From positions 1 through 48,248 of the forward strand of contig NZ_SMKA01000031.1 in the NCBI RefSeq assembly GCF_004348455.1: a stretch of DNA of 48,248 nucleotides, written 5' to 3'. This document shows, one piece after another, positions 45,141-48,248 of this stretch. The position numbers were made by a program, and so were the translations under genes. The stretch is from Kribbella albertanoniae (GTDB lineage Bacteria; Actinomycetota; Actinomycetes; Propionibacteriales; Kribbellaceae). The notes below the pieces were generated by a model. The model saw only the letters and a list, made by a program, of their open reading frames with translations, ran no database searches and was not told the DNA's origin. How positions within the stretch are numbered: position 1 is the first letter of the stretch; each line of letters opens with the position of its first letter.

Positions 45141-46592
45141 CTACGGGTTGGGAGTCCGGTACGCCGGGGCGATGCCTTCGATGGCGTCGCCGATGCGGTG
45201 GACTCGGAGGGCGTTGGTGGAGCCGGGGATCGATGGCGGGGAGCCGGCGACGATGACCACCAGGTCGCCCTTCTTCAGCTTGCCTAGTTCCAGGAGGCGC
45301 TGGTCTACCTGGCGGACCATTTCGTCGGTGTGGTCGACGGTGGGGACGATGTGGGTCTCGATGCCCCAGACGACCGACAGCCAAGAGCTGACCGACGGGA
45401 CCGGCGTGAAGGCCAGGACCGGGATCTCGGTGCGGTAGCGGGCCAGGCGCAGCGCCGTGTCACCGGACTGAGTGAAGGCGACCAGGAGCTTGGCGTCCAG
45501 GCGCTCGGCCACGTCAGCCGCGGCGCGGGCGATGACGCCGCCCTTGGTGCGCGGCTCCCACTCGATCTCCTTGACGCGGGACAGGCCGTGTTCCTCGGTG
45601 GACTCGACGATCCGGGCCATCGTGTTGACGGTCTCGATCGGGAACCGGCCGACGCTGGTCTCACCGGACAGCATCACCGCGTCGGCGCCGTCGAGGACGG
45701 CGTTGGCGACGTCGGAGGCCTCGGCCCGGGTCGGGCGCGGGGCGGAGATCATCGACTCGAGCATCTGGGTGGCGACGATCACCGGCTTCGCGTTCAGGCG
45801 GGCCTGGTCGATGATCAGCTTCTGGACCAGCGGCACCTCTTCGAGCGGGAGCTCGACGCCGAGGTCACCGCGGGCCACCATGAACCCGTCGAAGGCTTCG
45901 ATGATCTCGTCCAGGTTCGCGACCGCCTGCGGCTTCTCGATCTTGGCGATGACGGGGACCCGGAGGCCCTCCTCGTCCATGATCTTGTGCACGAGCTGGA
46001 TGTCGGCCGCGTCCCGGACGAAGGACAGCGCGATCATGTCGGCCGGCAGGTGCAGGGCCCAGCGCAGGTCCTCGACGTCCTTCTCGGACATCGCCGGCAC
46101 GCTGACCGCGACTCCGGGCAGGTTGATGCCCTTGTGGTTCGAGACCGGCCCGCCGACGGTGACGCGGCAGATCACGTCGGTCGCGGTCACCTCCTCGGCG
46201 ACGAGCCCGATCCGGCCGTCGTCGATGAGCAGCTGGTCACCGGGGTTCACGTCACCGGGCAGACCGTCGTACGTCGTTCCGCAGATGGTCACGTCACCCG
46301 GCACCTCCCGGGTGGTGATGGTGAAGCGCTCGCCGTAGGTCAGCGTGACCTTCCCTTCGGCGAACTCGGCCAGCCGGATCTTCGGACCCTGCAGGTCGAC
46401 CAGGATGCCGACGTTCTTGCCGGTCTCCGCGGCGGCGGTACGGATCCGCTGATAGATCCGTTCGTGCTCGGCATGGGCACCGTGGCTCAGGTTGAGACGA
46501 GCCACGTCCATACCGGCTTGGACGAGTTCCAGGATGCGCTCGGGGGCGGCAGTAGCCGGGCCGAGCGTACAAACGATCTTTGCGCGACGCAC
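45141..46592 (-). CDS. pyk: Pyruvate kinase
   Basis: Pyruvate kinase makes pyruvate and ATP from phosphoenolpyruvate in glycolysis. The 483-residue protein has the N-terminal RRAKIVCTLGPAT, NLSHG, the catalytic lysine region PVIAKIEKPQA, the metal site MVARGDLGVELP, and MLSGETSVGRFP. The C-terminal allosteric domain follows. GTG 46592 gives the usual start just before RRAKIVCTLGP; a longer frame to 46637 adds residues not seen in the family. A 15-bp hairpin follows the gene. Confidence 0.97.
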   Translation of the reverse strand: MRRAKIVCTLGPATAAPERILELVQAGMDVARLNLSHGAHAEHERIYQRIRTAAAETGKNVGILVDLQGPKIRLAEFAEGKVTLTYGERFTITTREVPGDVTICGTTYDGLPGDVNPGDQLLIDDGRIGLVAEEVTATDVICRVTVGGPVSNHKGINLPGVAVSVPAMSEKDVEDLRWALHLPADMIALSFVRDAADIQLVHKIMDEEGLRVPVIAKIEKPQAVANLDEIIEAFDGFMVARGDLGVELPLEEVPLVQKLIIDQARLNAKPVIVATQMLESMISAPRPTRAEASDVANAVLDGADAVMLSGETSVGRFPIETVNTMARIVESTEEHGLSRVKEIEWEPRTKGGVIARAAADVAERLDAKLLVAFTQSGDTALRLARYRTEIPVLAFTPVPSVSSWLSVVWGIETHIVPTVDHTDEMVRQVDQRLLELGKLKKGDLVVIVAGSPPSIPGSTNALRVHRIGDAIEGIAPAYRTPNP

Positions 46593-46691
46593 GTCACAAA
46601 ACCCTACTCCTACAAGACCACTGTGCTGCTGGTCCACCCCCGTTACTAGTGAGTTAACACCTTGTGACGACCGGCCCCGAAGCCTGAAACG

Positions 46692-48245
46692 TCAGGAAGG
46701 CAAGGGGGTGTAGGGGCCGACGGTGATTTCGCCCGCCAGCCCGGCCGTGACCGTCTGGAGCCCGATCGGCTTGCCATCGGTGTAGGTGACCAGCGTCATC
46801 TCCCCCGGCCGCCGCAGCGTGTAGCCGAGCGCGAACGCGTACGCCGCTCCCCCCGTCGTCCCGTTCGTGTACGTCGTGACCGGCCGATCGTCGACGACCT
46901 TCGTCTCGGGGCCGACCTGCCGGTGCAGATGTCCGGACAGCAGCAGGGTCGCGCACCCCCGAGTGGCCGTTTCGGCGAACGACGACGGGTCGTGGACGAC
47001 CATCGTGGAGATCCGCTCGTCCTCGGGCTGCCCGCAGGCGACATCGGCGAGCCGCTTGGACTGGTCAGCGATCGTCTCGTCACCGGGAGTGTCCGCGCTG
47101 CCGAGCCCGGTCTTGGTCGGGTCGCTGTCGCCGAGGAACCGGATTCCCTCGACCTCGACCGGTTTGCTGTCGAGGACGGTGAAGCCGTTCTTCCGCATCG
47201 CTTCCTCGATGTGGCCGCCGGCGTCATGGTTGCCGGCGACCGCGACCACCTTGAGGTCCTTGAAGTGCGCCCGCAGCGAGTTGATGCTGAACACCTCCCA
47301 CGACTGCCCGGACGAGGAGTCGTCCCCGGCGTCGATCAGCACCTTGGCACCGGCCACCTTCGCGACCTCGGCCACGACCGGGTCCATCCCGATGTTGTCG
47401 TGCCGGTCCGAGACCAGCAGCGCGACCGTCTCGTTCTCGGTCGCCTGGTGGATCCGCCCGCCGACCCGCGGGACCTGGTCCCGCAACCGCCCGTAGAACT
47501 CGGTGGAACGCTCGTACGTCTCGACCGCCGTCTTGATGATCCCGATCCCCCCGGTGGTGGAGAACCCGGACGCGACCTCGACCTTCTTCAGCCGCGGGTC
47601 GAGCGACAACTGCGGCAGCAGCGCGGACAGCGGCCGCCACTCGGTCGGCGGAACCTCCGCCGTACGCATCCGGCCCGGTCCGAAGATCGACGCGATGGTG
47701 ATCAGCATCGCGACCAGTACGACGATCGCCCGGTGCTCGAACCGCCGCTCGTGCCGGTGCACGAGGTCCCACAGTTCGCGCCGGCGCCGACGCCCGAGGG
47801 AAGTCCAGATGGTAGCGACCACCACGACCACGAGCAGTCCGGAACCGGCGCCCGCGACCAGGTTGTCGACCGCCATCTCCTGGATGACCTGCTGGATCCG
47901 CGCGATTTCACCGTCAGGCTGCGAGGCGATCAGCGCGTCGCGGGTGAGCAGCTCGCTGAGGTTGGCGGCGTCGGTCTCCTGTACGTCGACATTCACCCCG
48001 ATCCCGCCCGGGGTATCGGTCGCGATCCGCAACCGCGGCAGCACGGCCCCGAGATCGAGCGTCGCATGCCCGTCGAACGTCGGCGAAATCGTTGCCGCAT
48101 GCGCCCCGATCGTCACCCGCTCGGAGTCGTTCGAAAACCCCACCGCCCCGATCACCAACGTCGTCGCCGCCCAAAGCACCAGCAACCCGGCCCACGGCGC
48201 CACCGCCCGGACCCGCCTCCGCGTCACCAACCGCGTCGTACCCAC
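46692..48245 (-). CDS. Membrane metallophosphoesterase
   Basis: A 517-residue protein with three membrane segments (about 18-36, 132-148 and 168-190) and a C-terminal calcineurin-like phosphoesterase domain. Metal-binding motifs visible are SDRHDN, DAGDDSSS, VAVAGNHD, VVHDP and LSGHLH, in family order. The first loop of about 95 residues between helices 1 and 2 would be outside the cell. The annotated start is a GTG three bases from the window edge, so an earlier start beyond it cannot be excluded. Natural substrate unknown. Confidence 0.82.
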   Translation of the reverse strand: MGTTRLVTRRRVRAVAPWAGLLVLWAATTLVIGAVGFSNDSERVTIGAHAATISPTFDGHATLDLGAVLPRLRIATDTPGGIGVNVDVQETDAANLSELLTRDALIASQPDGEIARIQQVIQEMAVDNLVAGAGSGLLVVVVVATIWTSLGRRRRRELWDLVHRHERRFEHRAIVVLVAMLITIASIFGPGRMRTAEVPPTEWRPLSALLPQLSLDPRLKKVEVASGFSTTGGIGIIKTAVETYERSTEFYGRLRDQVPRVGGRIHQATENETVALLVSDRHDNIGMDPVVAEVAKVAGAKVLIDAGDDSSSGQSWEVFSINSLRAHFKDLKVVAVAGNHDAGGHIEEAMRKNGFTVLDSKPVEVEGIRFLGDSDPTKTGLGSADTPGDETIADQSKRLADVACGQPEDERISTMVVHDPSSFAETATRGCATLLLSGHLHRQVGPETKVVDDRPVTTYTNGTTGGAAYAFALGYTLRRPGEMTLVTYTDGKPIGLQTVTAGLAGEITVGPYTPLPS

Positions 48246-48248
48246 AAC

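Overview
The window is GC-rich actinobacterial chromosome. Several things point to this: GTG and TTG starts, ATGA-type operon overlaps, a four-domain RpsA with a YPDG tail, an ANTAR regulator of the PdtaR type, and a DNA polymerase I with a degenerate proofreading domain. The gene order (uvrB, coaE, rpsA, polA, liv operon, pdtaR, tRNA-Leu, pyk) and the LplB/YtcP-type sugar transporter suggest a soil actinomycete of the Kribbella/Nocardioides kind. The genus is an inference.

Positions 1-8105 are accessory in character. A small resolvase-like gene and a short HTH gene are divergent from an HTH-TPR regulator, with a palindromic operator candidate between them. The HTH-TPR gene is followed by a NUDIX hydrolase and a frameshifted flavoprotein. 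On the minus strand lie an OLD-family ATPase/TOPRIM nuclease, a beta-repeat protein with a C-terminal membrane module, and a SAM methyltransferase-like protein. The nuclease starts 6 bases after the uvrB stop. This nuclease, membrane protein and methyltransferase set is the best candidate here for an undescribed (possibly defence) system.

Positions 8112-17072 are core. They hold uvrB, an envelope operon, coaE, a conserved small protein and rpsA. The envelope operon encodes a zinc-ribbon/PrsW-like membrane protein and three similar single-pass proteins with Pro/Gly-rich N-termini. The second candidate for an undescribed system is this PrsW-like operon.

Positions 17337-26946 hold an APH-fold kinase, a secreted SGNH esterase, an autoregulated TetR/SRPBCC pair, and a surface-polysaccharide group (methyltransferase, acyltransferase-3, a short AftD-like protein, flippase).

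Positions 26932-31211 encode a sugar ABC importer without its own ATPase (lipoprotein and two permeases) and a divergent NUDIX hydrolase, with several palindromes between them.

Positions 31376-36901 contain polA with a coupled gene of unknown function, a hotdog thioesterase, a GNAT acetyltransferase and a DUF554 membrane protein. Positions 36920-42932 are a complete branched-chain amino-acid-type ABC operon (livK, H, M, G, F order of transcription), with unusual insertions in LivG and LivH. The right end carries pdtaR behind a LAGLIDADG/HTH gene, tRNA-Leu(CAA), pyk and a membrane metallophosphoesterase that reaches the window edge.
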